Shown piece by piece: positions 1 to 7,453 of a DNA stretch of 64,000 nt. Positions within the stretch are counted from its first letter, which is position 1. Each line of letters opens with the position of its first letter. The notes under the pieces are model-generated. The model worked only from the letters and a program-made list of their open reading frames with translations. It was not told where the DNA came from and ran no database searches. Source of the DNA: Pantoea sp050157905. GTDB lineage: Bacteria > Pseudomonadota > Gammaproteobacteria > Enterobacterales > Enterobacteriaceae. Made by a program: the position numbers and the translations under genes. The stretch lies in NCBI RefSeq assembly GCF_050157905.1, contig NZ_JBKIWZ010000001.1:434001-498000 (forward strand), written 5' to 3'.

Positions 1-56
1 CATCTTGTGTCGGAAGAAACAACGTTTTTGTCACAATCGTAAGCAGTGGTAGTCAT
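1..56 (-). CDS. 5' end of a phage gene cut by the window edge
   Basis: An ATG at 56-54 on the minus strand opens a frame to the window edge; it begins M-T-T-T-A-Y-D-C-D. A purine-rich AAAGGA lies about 10 bases upstream. This start resembles small phage proteins of the proteasome-subunit-like (Ntn hydrolase) type that begin MTTxAYD, but only 18 residues are visible, so the family is a guess. It is transcribed in the same direction as the repressor gene, as expected for an early leftward gene. Confidence 0.45.
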   Translation of the reverse strand, partial: MTTTAYDCDKNVVSSDTR

Positions 57-197
57 CCGACAATAATCCTTTCTGAAGGTTCACGAACTTTACAGCAATC
101 AAAAAAAACCACAAATCGATATTACTAATCGGTAAAAACAAATTTAACTTTAGTTTTTACACAAGTTGACATCATTAGTTCCAAGGCTCTCTAGTGA

Positions 198-839
198 TCA
201 TACCAACCGCATCTTGGTTTCGATCGCCACGCCCAGCACCTTACAGTTACCGTTCACCGGCACCATTGGCCACTGCGGGTTCAGTCCCTTAAGGTACTTC
301 TGGCTGCCGTCAATGATGAGCTTTTTGAAGGTGGCCTCGTTGTCGTCAGTAAGCTTCGCAACGACCAGGCTTCCGTTGATCGCCTCACGGCCGGTGTCGA
401 ACAGCACGTAAGTACCTGCCGGAATGCTCAGCCCGATCGGCGCAGTCATCGAATCGCCTTCCACCTGCAACCAGAAAGCCTCTCCTTGCGTATGTGCGTC
501 AGATTCAAGCCACATATCGACATCCTTAATCGTATAGGGTTCACAAGCTTCATCCCATGCGCCAGCCTGAACCTTGCTTAAAACGGGGTAGCGCGCAGTC
601 GGCTTATAGTCCTTAGGGTTAGACACGTTGCTGTCTAAGGTTGCCCCTGTTCCATCAAGAAGCCATTGGATGTCGCAATTTAACGCCTTAGCTAGCTCAG
701 GCAGATACCTTGGTCTTTTAGTTTTACCGCTCTCAAGCTGGACAATCGCCTGCTGCGTTGTGCCGGCCTTTTCCGCTAGCTCTGTCTGAGTCAAACCCAG
801 CTCGGTCCTTTTTGAAAGCACCCTTGCCGCAATTGTCAT
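198..839 (-). CDS. cI: CI-like phage repressor (HTH plus S24 peptidase)
   Basis: Master lysogeny repressor of 213 residues. Residues 1-60 form an N-terminal HTH of the XRE type (LTQTELAEKAGTTQQAIVQLE). The C-terminal half is a LexA/CI-type S24 domain: the likely self-cleavage Ala92-Gly93, nucleophile Ser130 in EGDSM, and general-base Lys172 near FKK are all present. It should therefore respond to RecA-driven autocleavage. It is divergent from cro, with a 100-bp control region holding three operator-like sites. The length matches lambdoid repressors, so it appears intact. Confidence 0.93.
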   Translation of the reverse strand: MTIAARVLSKRTELGLTQTELAEKAGTTQQAIVQLESGKTKRPRYLPELAKALNCDIQWLLDGTGATLDSNVSNPKDYKPTARYPVLSKVQAGAWDEACEPYTIKDVDMWLESDAHTQGEAFWLQVEGDSMTAPIGLSIPAGTYVLFDTGREAINGSLVVAKLTDDNEATFKKLIIDGSQKYLKGLNPQWPMVPVNGNCKVLGVAIETKMRLV

Positions 840-867
840 TTAACACCTCATCAAAAAAGAGATGTTC

Positions 868-927
868 ACAAGAAAAGCTGTAATTGACAAACAAAGTAGT
901 TTGTATTTAAAATACAAGAAAGTTTGT
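868..927. promoter_or_regulatory. Operator region with three 14-bp sites at 23-bp spacing
   Basis: Three related 14-mers start at 868, 891 and 914: ACAAGAAAAGCTGT, ACAAAGTAGTTTGT and ACAAGAAAGTTTGT. The middle one has perfect inverted half-sites (ACAAA/TTTGT). Starts are exactly 23 bp apart, as expected for a lambda-like OR with sites on one helical face. They lie between divergent cI and cro and overlap the cro promoter. Which site is bound first by CI or Cro cannot be read from sequence. Confidence 0.75.
884..913 (+). promoter_or_regulatory. Probable PR promoter for cro
   Basis: A perfect -35 TTGACA (884-889) is followed after 18 bp by TAAAAT (908-913). The middle operator lies between the two boxes and the rightmost operator starts next to the -10, so repressor binding would block it. 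The cro ribosome site (AAGGAGG, 929-935) follows closely, giving a short leader. Confidence 0.7.
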
Positions 928-939
928 CAAGGAGGCTAT

Positions 940-1155
940 ATGCAAACTATCTCCCAGCGCCTCAAGCAGAAACGAGCAGAGCTGAAGATGACTCAGACCG
1001 AATTGGCGCTTAAGGCAGGTGTGAAGCAGCAATCAATCCAACAGATTGAAGCTGGTATCACCAAGCGCCCACGGAAGATCTTCGAAATCGCTGTAGCTCT
1101 GCAATGTGATCCTGTCTGGCTGCAATACGGAAACGGCGTCAATACCGCCGCCTGA
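940..1155 (+). CDS. cro: Cro-like repressor
   Basis: A 71-residue single-domain HTH protein, divergent from cI. The HTH spans about residues 15-37 (MTQTELALKAGVKQQSIQQI). It resembles the N-terminal domain of the CI partner, sharing the TQTELA and KRPR segments, so the two may read the same operators. The ATG at 940 is chosen because a strong AAGGAGG lies just upstream; the longer frame from 862 would run through the operators. Confidence 0.85.
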   Translation: MQTISQRLKQKRAELKMTQTELALKAGVKQQSIQQIEAGITKRPRKIFEIAVALQCDPVWLQYGNGVNTAA

Positions 1156-1269
1156 TTTCCACCGCTCTTTACACAATCTAGCCCGCCGCCAACGCGGGGA
1201 ACTTCAAACCGTAGTGACTTGCTCACCGCAATGTCACGCAATCATTTACCTACATGGAAATTATCAATT

Positions 1270-1539
1270 ATGGAACACGCAAGAAATAGCAAGTTGATCA
1301 ACGAAGTAGAAACAGAATTACGCAGCCGCCTGACTCACAAAGGCCAGCGCGTTCTGGCTGATGAGGCCGGATGGCATGAATCGAAGGTAAGCCGGTTAAA
1401 CCTCCGCGATATGGCGACGGTTTTCGTGCTGCTGGAGAAGGTGTGGGAAACGAGCCTGATTGCAGAAGTAGCCCGGCAAGCGGTTGCAGCTGCGATGGGA
1501 AAAGAAAAGGCCCCGAGCGCTGGAACGCTAGAGGCCTGA
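1270..1539 (+). CDS. cII: CII-like transcriptional activator
   Basis: An 89-residue protein that follows cro and precedes the replication genes, the place of cII. It has the CII pattern: an N-terminal helix rich in charged residues, an HTH near residues 25-45 (ADEAGWHESKVSRLNL, compare lambda AEAVGVDKSQISRWK), then an oligomerisation segment with VARQAVAAA, like lambda LARQVAAI. It would activate repressor-establishment and integration promoters. The ATG at 1270 is chosen by alignment with CII; its ribosome site is weak. Confidence 0.8.
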   Translation: MEHARNSKLINEVETELRSRLTHKGQRVLADEAGWHESKVSRLNLRDMATVFVLLEKVWETSLIAEVARQAVAAAMGKEKAPSAGTLEA

Positions 1540-1573
1540 TGCGAAATGACTGGATCAATTCACAGGAGTAATT

Positions 1574-1717
1574 ATGCCAAAGAAACACGTTGTGTACCAG
1601 GCGGAATTGCACAAAAACATCACCCGACTCCGGTACTTGCGTTCCTGCAGCCCGATCGTGGCCGAGAAGTTAAAGGCGATGCTGGACGAACACAAGACGA
1701 AGGAGAAAGGGCAATGA
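1574..1717 (+). CDS. Small early phage protein, 47 residues
   Basis: The frame runs from ATG 1574 to TGA 1717 and encodes a basic 47-residue peptide that begins MPKKHVVYQAELHKNI. A good ribosome site (CAGGAGT) lies 7 bases upstream. Its stop overlaps the next gene's start as ATGA, the tight coupling used throughout this operon. It occupies the cII-O junction. No family is recognised; a larger frame spanning it is a shadow of this and the next gene. Confidence 0.6.
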   Translation: MPKKHVVYQAELHKNITRLRYLRSCSPIVAEKLKAMLDEHKTKEKGQ

Positions 1718-2568
1718 GTAACGTATCAAGTTTAGCCAAAGCAAGAGAGGCCAGAGCGCCTCAGCAAACGCCGAAAGAGGTCGGTAAGGGGTTTACCTTG
1801 CTGCACAGAAAAATACAGGAGACAGAGTTCTACAGAAAGGATTCTCAGGCTGTTCATCTGTGGGTTCACCTGATTATGTCAGCCAACTACACAGAGGCGG
1901 CTGTGAAGACGGAATACGGAGTCATCCAGCTGCAGCGTGGTCAGTTCATCACAGGACGTAACACGCTGGCAACGGAGACCGGAATCGAACCAAACCGCAT
2001 TCAGTACCTGCTGAAGAAGTTCAAAAAATTGGGCATGATCGAGACAGCTTCACCGGGTAAATTCACCGTAATTACCATCTCAAAATACGCTGAATATCAG
2101 GGAGAAATTGTCCCAGAAGATTCCCAGAAGATTCCCAGACCAAAGGCAGACGTGGCGCGGCTTCCAGAGGTGATTGTCCCAGAAGATTCCCAGAAGATTC
2201 CCACAGCTAACAATATAACTAATAAATCATTATCTAACGATAATGATATGTCATCTGACGATGACGAATCGCCTCGCAAGAAATCGCCTTCAGTTCCCTA
2301 TCAGGCTGTGCTTGACGCATACAACGAAGCAGCAGGCAGCAGGCTACCCAATGCTGAAAAGCTCAACCCAAAACGTCGGACCGCAATCAAGCGACTGCTT
2401 GGCGAGCTGAAAGAGCCAACCGTTGAAGCTGCGAGCAATTACTTTCACGCCTTCATGAACACCGCGAAACCGTTTTATTTTGGCGATAACAGCCGGGGCT
2501 GGCGTGCGTCGTTCGATTATCTGCTGAGCAGCGACACACTAACAAAGACCAGGGAGGGAAGCCTGTGA
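1714..2568 (+). CDS. O-like phage replication initiator
   Basis: A 284-residue protein in the lambda O position, directly before a DnaB-type helicase gene. The N-terminal part (about 25-130) has the winged-helix look of phage replisome organisers (YRKDSQAVHLWVHLIM, then GIEPNRIQYLLKKFKKLG). A linker at about 130-190 contains the peptide IVPEDSQKIP twice; its DNA forms the iteron-like repeats at 2111-2203. The C-terminal part (about 200-284) probably contacts the helicase. The ATG at 1714 is used because AGGAGAAAGG precedes it. It ends overlapping the helicase start. Confidence 0.8.
   Translation: MSNVSSLAKAREARAPQQTPKEVGKGFTLLHRKIQETEFYRKDSQAVHLWVHLIMSANYTEAAVKTEYGVIQLQRGQFITGRNTLATETGIEPNRIQYLLKKFKKLGMIETASPGKFTVITISKYAEYQGEIVPEDSQKIPRPKADVARLPEVIVPEDSQKIPTANNITNKSLSNDNDMSSDDDESPRKKSPSVPYQAVLDAYNEAAGSRLPNAEKLNPKRRTAIKRLLGELKEPTVEAASNYFHAFMNTAKPFYFGDNSRGWRASFDYLLSSDTLTKTREGSL
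2111..2253. other. Candidate phage replication origin inside the O-like gene
   Basis: The 11-mer TCCCAGAAGAT occurs as a tandem pair at 2111-2132 and again at 2177-2198, each pair ending in another TCCCA. The second block is followed at once by a strongly AT-rich stretch (about 2206-2253). Direct iterons plus an AT-rich unwinding region inside the initiator gene is the architecture of lambda ori. Function is inferred from that layout. Confidence 0.6.
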
Positions 2569-3995
2569 GTGAATCAATCTTGATGGCGCCCCACAGCTCT
2601 GACGCAGAGCAGGCAGTAATCGGTGGACTGATGCTGGACGGCGGCGATGACCGCACACAGAAGGTCATGGCGATGCTGAAGCCGGAGAGTTTCTTCAACG
2701 CTTCACACGCGATCATCTTCAGCACCATCCGCGACCTGCTGACCCGCAACAAGCCAATCGACGCGCTTACCCTGGCTGATGAACTGGACGCTGGCGGCAA
2801 GCAGTACGGCGGCTTTGCTTACCTCGCTGAAATGACAAAGAACACCCCATCGGTTGCCAACCTGGTTGCTTACGCGTCCGTGGTGCGCGACAAGGCGATG
2901 GAGCGTTACGCAATCAGCAAGCTGAACGAAGCCACCGAGCTGCTCTACAGCCGCAACAGCATGACGGCCGTAGAAAAGCTGGAGTCAATCACCATGCTCA
3001 CCACGCAAATCAGCGACTACGCCAAAACCGGCAAGCGCCGCGGGCTGCGTTCTTTCGGTGACGTGATGGATGACTGGGTGACCGACCTTGAAAAACGCTT
3101 CGATCCGCAGGGTGAACAGCGTGGCATGAGCACAGGCATCGCCTCACTCGACCGCATGCTGGCACCGAAAGGGCTCGTCAAAGGCTCGCTGTTCGTCATC
3201 GGTGCACGTCCGAAGATGGGCAAAACGACGCTGTACAGCCAGATGGCAATCAACTGCGCCGTACGGGAACAGAAGCCCGCGCTGATGTTCAGCCTTGAGA
3301 TGCCCGCTGACCAGATTCTGGAAAAGCTGGTAGGGCAGAAGTCCGGCATCAATCCGAGCATTTTCTACATGCCAGCCACTGATGACGCTGACGACGAATA
3401 CCAGGGCGACTACGACGCTGATTTCACCCGTGCCACCGAGACAGCCAACCGACTTCGCGAGCAGGAGCTGCTGTTCATCGATGATACCCCTGGCATGTCA
3501 CTGGCTCACATCGTTGCTGAGGCCCGCAAGGTTAAGCGTCAGAAGGGCTGCGTCGGAATGATTCTTGTCGATTACCTGACCCTGATGACCGCCGAGAAAG
3601 CAGACCGAAACGACCTGGCTTACGGGATGATCACCAAAGGCCTGAAGAACCTCGCTAAGGAGCTTGGATGCGTCGTGGTGCTGCTGACTCAGCTGAACCG
3701 TGAGCTGGAGAAGCGCGTTAACAAGCGACCGCTACCGAGCGACTCACGCGACACCGGTCAGATTGAGCAGGACTGTGATTACTGGGTAGGCATCCACCGC
3801 GAAGGTGCTTTCGATGAGAACGTGCCGGCCGGTGAAACAGAGCTGCTTCTGCGACTGAACCGCCACGGCAACACCGGCACGGTTTTCTGTCTGCAGCAGA
3901 ACGGCGCAATCTACGACATGGACCAGGCGGCGGCACGAACCGAGCGTGATGCACGGCAGCAGCCAGCCAAAGGCCAGAAACGGGGAGGATTTTGA
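2565..3995 (+). CDS. Phage replicative DNA helicase (DnaB family)
   Basis: A 476-residue helicase of the P22 gp12/DnaB type, which would unwind the fork after loading by the O-like protein. The DnaB N-terminal domain (about 1-110) starts PHSSDAEQAVIGGLML. The RecA-like domain begins near 175 with Walker A GARPKMGKTT, and Walker B (GMILVDYLTLM) and the RxTGQIEQD motif follow. Because the phage carries its own helicase it needs no lambda P-type loader, and none is seen. Translation starts at a GTG overlapping the previous stop. Confidence 0.93.
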   Translation: MSESILMAPHSSDAEQAVIGGLMLDGGDDRTQKVMAMLKPESFFNASHAIIFSTIRDLLTRNKPIDALTLADELDAGGKQYGGFAYLAEMTKNTPSVANLVAYASVVRDKAMERYAISKLNEATELLYSRNSMTAVEKLESITMLTTQISDYAKTGKRRGLRSFGDVMDDWVTDLEKRFDPQGEQRGMSTGIASLDRMLAPKGLVKGSLFVIGARPKMGKTTLYSQMAINCAVREQKPALMFSLEMPADQILEKLVGQKSGINPSIFYMPATDDADDEYQGDYDADFTRATETANRLREQELLFIDDTPGMSLAHIVAEARKVKRQKGCVGMILVDYLTLMTAEKADRNDLAYGMITKGLKNLAKELGCVVVLLTQLNRELEKRVNKRPLPSDSRDTGQIEQDCDYWVGIHREGAFDENVPAGETELLLRLNRHGNTGTVFCLQQNGAIYDMDQAAARTERDARQQPAKGQKRGGF

Positions 3996-4360
3996 TGACA
4001 TGGCTTAAGGATTTAAAGAGTGGTGACTCTGTTTTTTTGGTTACATCCTCACGATACGGTAGCAATCGGCTGGTTCAGGTCGAGAAAGTTGGCAGAAAGT
4101 GGGTAACGTTAGCAGGGAATTTAGGCCGCGCAGATATCAATCAAGAGCTTCGTAATGAGTCTGCAATAATCGACCAGAGTTTCGGGAGTCCAGACGCCAT
4201 TTATCGCAACCAAGAAGCATTTGAAGCAAGGGTAAAGGCTAGGAAGCTTCGAAAAGCAGTATATGAGGCCGTGGTGGTGCATGGCTCCTTACCTGATACG
4301 AAGATTATGGAAATTGCGAAATTAATTGGCATAGACACCAATCAGAACGGAGAGCAGTGA
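3995..4360 (+). CDS. Hypothetical early phage protein, 121 residues
   Basis: No family recognised. The ATG at 3995 overlaps the helicase stop (TGATG), so translation is probably coupled. The first 60 residues look like a small beta domain (GDSVFLVTSSRYGSNRLVQV, then GRKWVTLAG). The C-terminal part is helical and charged. No membrane segment or catalytic motif is visible. Its AT content is higher than that of the helicase gene, which suggests a later acquisition. Confidence 0.7.
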   Translation: MTWLKDLKSGDSVFLVTSSRYGSNRLVQVEKVGRKWVTLAGNLGRADINQELRNESAIIDQSFGSPDAIYRNQEAFEARVKARKLRKAVYEAVVVHGSLPDTKIMEIAKLIGIDTNQNGEQ

Positions 4361-4361
4361 T

Positions 4362-4568
4362 ATGAACACCATCGACTATTTGTATCTTGTGCTGGTCCCT
4401 GTTGCAGAGGTATTCCGCTCCAAATTTCCTGAAGGGAAAGCGCCCTTTATCGCTATGAGAAACGCTAAGCAGTGCAGAGTAAAATTCACAAGCAAGCGAC
4501 TCGATAAAGAGTGGCAGGCTTTCTGCAAACAACACGAACTTAAAAGCGATCCATCTATGGAGTGCTAA
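4362..4568 (+). CDS. Hypothetical small phage protein, 68 residues
   Basis: It begins MNTIDYLYLVLVPVAEVFRS with a GGAGAGCAG ribosome site 5-6 bases upstream. The protein is basic and mostly helical, with two cysteines but no CxxC pair. It sits in the tightly packed early operon between two other unknown genes. No function can be assigned. Confidence 0.6.
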   Translation: MNTIDYLYLVLVPVAEVFRSKFPEGKAPFIAMRNAKQCRVKFTSKRLDKEWQAFCKQHELKSDPSMEC

Positions 4569-4570
4569 CC

Positions 4571-4753
4571 ATGAACAACGTAATCCCCTTAAAACGCTCT
4601 GAGCACAAACCCCTCAGAGATACACATTCTGCCATAGTGACAGCCCTGAAGATGATTCGCGAAGGCGGCCACAGCCAGCAGAGCATCGACCTGTTGTTAA
4701 GCGCAGCAGCTGACAATCTCTACGATTACGTGGAGAAAATCGAAGGGAGGTAG
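4571..4753 (+). CDS. Hypothetical small phage protein, 60 residues
   Basis: The ATG at 4571, two bases after the previous stop, gives a 60-residue helical protein starting MNNVIPLKRSEHKPLRD. The helical C-terminal part (SAIVTALKMIREGG, then DLLLSAAADNLYDYVEKIEG) could dimerise. The family is unknown. It directly precedes ninB in the same transcription unit. Confidence 0.55.
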   Translation: MNNVIPLKRSEHKPLRDTHSAIVTALKMIREGGHSQQSIDLLLSAAADNLYDYVEKIEGR

Positions 4754-4755
4754 CA

Positions 4756-5217
4756 GTGGAGACTCAACGTTACCTGTTGCGTGACAGCAATATCCGACAG
4801 AACTGCATCACCGCCATCCAGCAACTCCCCGCCAATCCCGACAAGCCAGTCGAAATAGTCATTCAGGAACGCAAGCGCAGCTCAGACCAGAACCGGCGCA
4901 TGTGGCCGCTGCTGCATGACCTGTCACGGCAGGTTGAGTGGTACGGACAGAAGTACACACCTGACGACTGGAAAGACCTCATTACCGCACTCGTAGCGAA
5001 ATCCAAAAACGAACAGCAGCGCACCGCACCCGGTATCGGCGGCGGCGTCGTCATGTTCGGCTCGCGGACCAGCAAGATGCGCGTGAGCGAAATGGTTGAG
5101 GTGATTGAGGCGATTTACTGGTTCGGCACAGAGCAGAACGTGAAATTCAGCGGCGAAGCCCGGTTAGAAATCGAGTGGGCGCAGCGCTGGGGAAAAAATA
5201 ACAGGAGCAAGACATGA
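4756..5217 (+). CDS. ninB: NinB recombination protein
   Basis: A 153-residue NinB (Orf) family protein. In lambda this protein binds single-stranded DNA and substitutes for RecFOR functions in Red recombination. The family signature is clear: KRSSDQNRRMWPLLHDLSRQ near residues 40-60, YTPDDWKDLITAL, and the C-terminal IEWAQRWG. Translation appears to start at GTG 4756 after GGAGGTAG. The gene opens the nin region, and its stop overlaps the methylase start (ATGA). Confidence 0.92.
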   Translation: METQRYLLRDSNIRQNCITAIQQLPANPDKPVEIVIQERKRSSDQNRRMWPLLHDLSRQVEWYGQKYTPDDWKDLITALVAKSKNEQQRTAPGIGGGVVMFGSRTSKMRVSEMVEVIEAIYWFGTEQNVKFSGEARLEIEWAQRWGKNNRSKT

Positions 5218-5771
5218 GCGATTACACAGGAAGCAACACTCCGATCGACATTCGAAACCTCTGGCAAACCCCGCCAGAAGTTGCTGCGGCACTGAACGAT
5301 GAGTTTGGCTTCGTGCTGGATGTGGCCGCAAGCGACCAGAACCACCTTTATCCGAACTACTTCACTGAGCAGAACAGCGGGCTGACGCAGTCGTGGTCTG
5401 TTCCCGGCCTGAGCGGTTACTGCTGGTGCAATCCGCCATACAGCGACATCACGCCATGGGTACAGAAGGCGGCCGACCAGAACAGATATGGCTCGGTTGG
5501 CACTGTGATGCTCGTTCCAGCTGATATGTCTGTTGGATGGTTCCGCGAGGCGCTGCTGAGTGTGAGCGAAGTCAGGATTATCACCTGCGGACGACTGTCA
5601 TTTGTCAGAGCAGACACAAAGCAGCCGGTAAACGGCAACAACAAAGGTTCGATGCTTCTCATCTGGCGACCTGTCCGATCGGCGGTGCCGGTGACCAACT
5701 ACGTAGAGCGTGACGCGCTAATGGCGTATGGCCGCAAGCTCATTAACAGCAAGCTGGAGAGTGCAGCATGA
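5214..5771 (+). CDS. Phage N6-adenine DNA methyltransferase (Dam-type)
   Basis: A 185-residue phage N-6-adenine methyltransferase. The catalytic motif NPPY lies in YCWCNPPYSDITPWVQKA (about 70-85), and the N-terminal IRNLWQTPPEVAAALNDEFG is typical of this phage family. It likely methylates adenine in phage DNA to escape host restriction or to adjust regulation; specificity cannot be read. No target-recognition domain beyond the core is visible, as usual for the family. It is coupled to ninB and to the next gene by 4-bp overlaps. Confidence 0.9.
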   Translation: MSDYTGSNTPIDIRNLWQTPPEVAAALNDEFGFVLDVAASDQNHLYPNYFTEQNSGLTQSWSVPGLSGYCWCNPPYSDITPWVQKAADQNRYGSVGTVMLVPADMSVGWFREALLSVSEVRIITCGRLSFVRADTKQPVNGNNKGSMLLIWRPVRSAVPVTNYVERDALMAYGRKLINSKLESAA

Positions 5772-6073
5772 GCAAATTAACCACTGCAATTCTGGATGTG
5801 CTGTCTGATGGTGAATGGCACACCTCAAAAGAAATTACCGACAGCGCCTGCGTGATGGCCTCAGCAAAGCGAAAAAACGTGGCTGTAGCCCTTCATGACA
5901 TGACCGACAGCAACAAGATAAAACGTCAGCGGTTTGGCAATACCGACAATGACTACCAGTACCGCATGGGAACGGTAAACATGGGCTTTGGCCGCAGCTA
6001 CAACATGGCGATGCTGGATAGCCTGCTATCAACCGTCAGGGGGAAGCATGCGAATGACCTGGTTCGTGCATGA
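5768..6073 (+). CDS. Hypothetical phage protein, winged-helix-like, 101 residues
   Basis: It overlaps the methylase stop by ATGA. Residues 1-60 (AILDVLSDGEWHTSKEIT, then NVAVALHDMTDSNKIKRQRF) look like a winged-helix DNA-binding domain: helix, helix, a basic recognition helix and a wing. It may be a small regulator of the nin region. The family is not named with confidence. Confidence 0.65.
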   Translation: MSKLTTAILDVLSDGEWHTSKEITDSACVMASAKRKNVAVALHDMTDSNKIKRQRFGNTDNDYQYRMGTVNMGFGRSYNMAMLDSLLSTVRGKHANDLVRA

Positions 6074-6248
6074 CCCTGTAGACACCGACACCGCCGCCGA
6101 ACTCCTTTCCCGCCACGCCTCCCGCAATATCAAAACTCAGAAGACTCTCTCAGCAGACCCACGACTCTGGCTGGTGAGCGCGCTTCTGCCAACGTTCCGG
6201 GAAGAGCCAAAGCCGAGCCGGCAGTATAAAAACCCAATGTGGAGCTGA
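6048..6248 (+). CDS. Hypothetical phage protein, 66 residues
   Basis: The start at ATG 6048 is preferred because CAGGGGGAAGC sits just upstream, and the frame overlaps the previous gene by 26 bp. The protein begins MRMTWFVHDPVDTDTAAELL and is helical and basic toward the end. No family is recognised. An alternative start is the ATG two codons later. Confidence 0.55.
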   Translation: MRMTWFVHDPVDTDTAAELLSRHASRNIKTQKTLSADPRLWLVSALLPTFREEPKPSRQYKNPMWS

Positions 6249-6250
6249 AG

Positions 6251-6532
6251 ATGACAAACAAAGAACGCTGCTGCCGCTGCCACACCATCCTCACCTCAGA
6301 AGACAAGTATCACTACGGGGCAAGCTGTGAGTCCTGCGAGTGCGATATCGAATGGGAGAACCATGAGCGAGATAACCCGATCAAATCCGCCTACTGGCGC
6401 TGGCGAGCCATCTGCTTCTGTGTGCGCTGGCTGTGGCACTCAGCTGCAGGATACCGAAGTCTACGCCTGTGGTTACTGTCTAGACCTGTGGCTACTGGCA
6501 GATCCGAACTTCGCCATGACAGGAGAAAGTGA
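6251..6532 (+). CDS. Possible small zinc-finger phage protein overlapping ninF
   Basis: The first 40 residues carry paired cysteines (CCRCH at 7-11, then CESCEC), a likely zinc knuckle. After about residue 38 the frame overlaps the more convincing ninF frame, and its sequence there (many Trp/Arg) looks like an off-frame reading. Yet its stop is coupled to ninG as TGATG. Either the whole 93-residue protein is made or only the first part is ancestral. The start and overlap are unusual, so confidence is limited. Confidence 0.45.
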   Translation: MTNKERCCRCHTILTSEDKYHYGASCESCECDIEWENHERDNPIKSAYWRWRAICFCVRWLWHSAAGYRSLRLWLLSRPVATGRSELRHDRRK

Positions 6533-6539
6533 TGGCTAA
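6363..6539 (+). CDS. ninF: NinF-like zinc-ribbon protein
   Basis: A 58-residue protein that aligns by eye with lambda NinF: CAGCGTQLQDTEVYACGYC matches lambda CANCGQKLHVLEVHVCEHC, and both end in a DPN-containing acidic tail. The four cysteines form a CxxC/CxxC zinc ribbon. The ATG at 6363 gives the NinF length. Its role in lambda is unknown. It lies directly before ninG, as in lambda. Confidence 0.75.
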   Translation: MSEITRSNPPTGAGEPSASVCAGCGTQLQDTEVYACGYCLDLWLLADPNFAMTGESDG

Positions 6540-7110
6540 AGGCATAAAGCCGCCGAAGCCGAAGAAATGCAAATGCTGTCCTGAAAAGTTTATCCCCCGC
6601 AATAGCCTCCAGACCGTCTGTTCTCCCAAATGTGCCATTAAACTCGCTAACCAGATATCCGAGCGCAAGCAAAAGCGCCTGGAGAAAGAGCAGCGCGCTG
6701 CATGGAACAAACGCAAAGCCGATGTTAAGCCGTTAAGCCACTGGATGAACATGACTCAGCGGGCATTCAACGATTACATCCGGGCGCGGGACGGGAATAT
6801 CTGTATCAGCTGTGGCAGCACGACAGCGGTCAGCTATCACGCAGGACATTTTCGGACGACTGCAGCGGCTTCGCAGTTACGTTTCAACGAGGACAATGTT
6901 CACAGCCAGTGTAGTGCGTGCAATACGCACCAGTCAGGCAACATCAGTCCATACCGCATCAACCTCATCACCAAAATCGGCCTTCAGCGCGTTCTGGCGC
7001 TCGAATCAAACAACGAACCTCACCGATACACCAGAGATGAACTGGACGGCATACGTGCGCGTTACAGGGCGGCTCTGCGCGAACTGAATAGGCAAAGAGA
7101 GGCAGCATGA
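6532..7110 (+). CDS. ninG: NinG/Rap recombination endonuclease
   Basis: A 192-residue NinG (Rap) protein, a structure-specific nuclease that resolves recombination intermediates in lambda. The N-terminal cysteine cluster (CKCCPEKF, then VCSPKC) and the central HNH-like core (ISCGSTTAVSYHAGHF, then NVHSQCSACN) are intact. It begins at ATG 6532 with AGGAGAAAG upstream, coupled by TGATG to the preceding frame. Confidence 0.93.
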   Translation: MAKGIKPPKPKKCKCCPEKFIPRNSLQTVCSPKCAIKLANQISERKQKRLEKEQRAAWNKRKADVKPLSHWMNMTQRAFNDYIRARDGNICISCGSTTAVSYHAGHFRTTAAASQLRFNEDNVHSQCSACNTHQSGNISPYRINLITKIGLQRVLALESNNEPHRYTRDELDGIRARYRAALRELNRQREAA

Positions 7111-7331
7111 ACGAAATACATTTCCCCATTTCAACCGCAGCTGTTTTCGACGATTTCATATTTCCGATTCACTTGGAGGGCCCGCATCAAATTGAGCAGG
7201 AGCTCGTTCTGGCGGTTGGATGGTTCAGCCGGTGGTGCAACGAAGAGAAGATGGTTGTGAAGGCAAAGATGCTGGTCAGCTTCTGGGGGCTTTACCTGAC
7301 CTACGGGCAGTCTATGGAGCGTGCAGCATGA
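7107..7331 (+). CDS. Hypothetical phage protein, 74 residues
   Basis: It overlaps ninG by ATGA. The sequence begins MNEIHFPISTAAVFDDFIFP and has a moderately hydrophobic centre (LVLAVGWFSRW), but this is not a clear membrane segment. It is part of the nin-to-Q run of small coupled genes. No function recognised. Confidence 0.55.
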   Translation: MNEIHFPISTAAVFDDFIFPIHLEGPHQIEQELVLAVGWFSRWCNEEKMVVKAKMLVSFWGLYLTYGQSMERAA

Positions 7332-7453
7332 CCCAATACCTCAGAGAGAAGTGGCTCAGGCTTCGCATCCTCAAGATGCGCGGCATGTATGAGATCAACT
7401 ACCGGATAATCCGCAATACGGCGAAAATGATGGGGGTTAAGCATGCGCATTGA
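7328..7453 (+). CDS. Hypothetical basic peptide, 41 residues
   Basis: The frame runs from ATG 7328 (overlapping the previous stop, ATGA) to TGA 7453 and overlaps the Q-like gene by 11 bp. It is strongly basic (MTQYLREKWLRLRILKMRG). Tight coupling on both sides argues that it is translated. No family recognised. Confidence 0.5.
   Translation: MTQYLREKWLRLRILKMRGMYEINYRIIRNTAKMMGVKHAH

Noticed and set aside
862..939. Longer start for cro giving 97 residues
   Set aside because: The extension covers the operator and promoter region; ATG 940 has a far better ribosome site and gives the expected Cro length.
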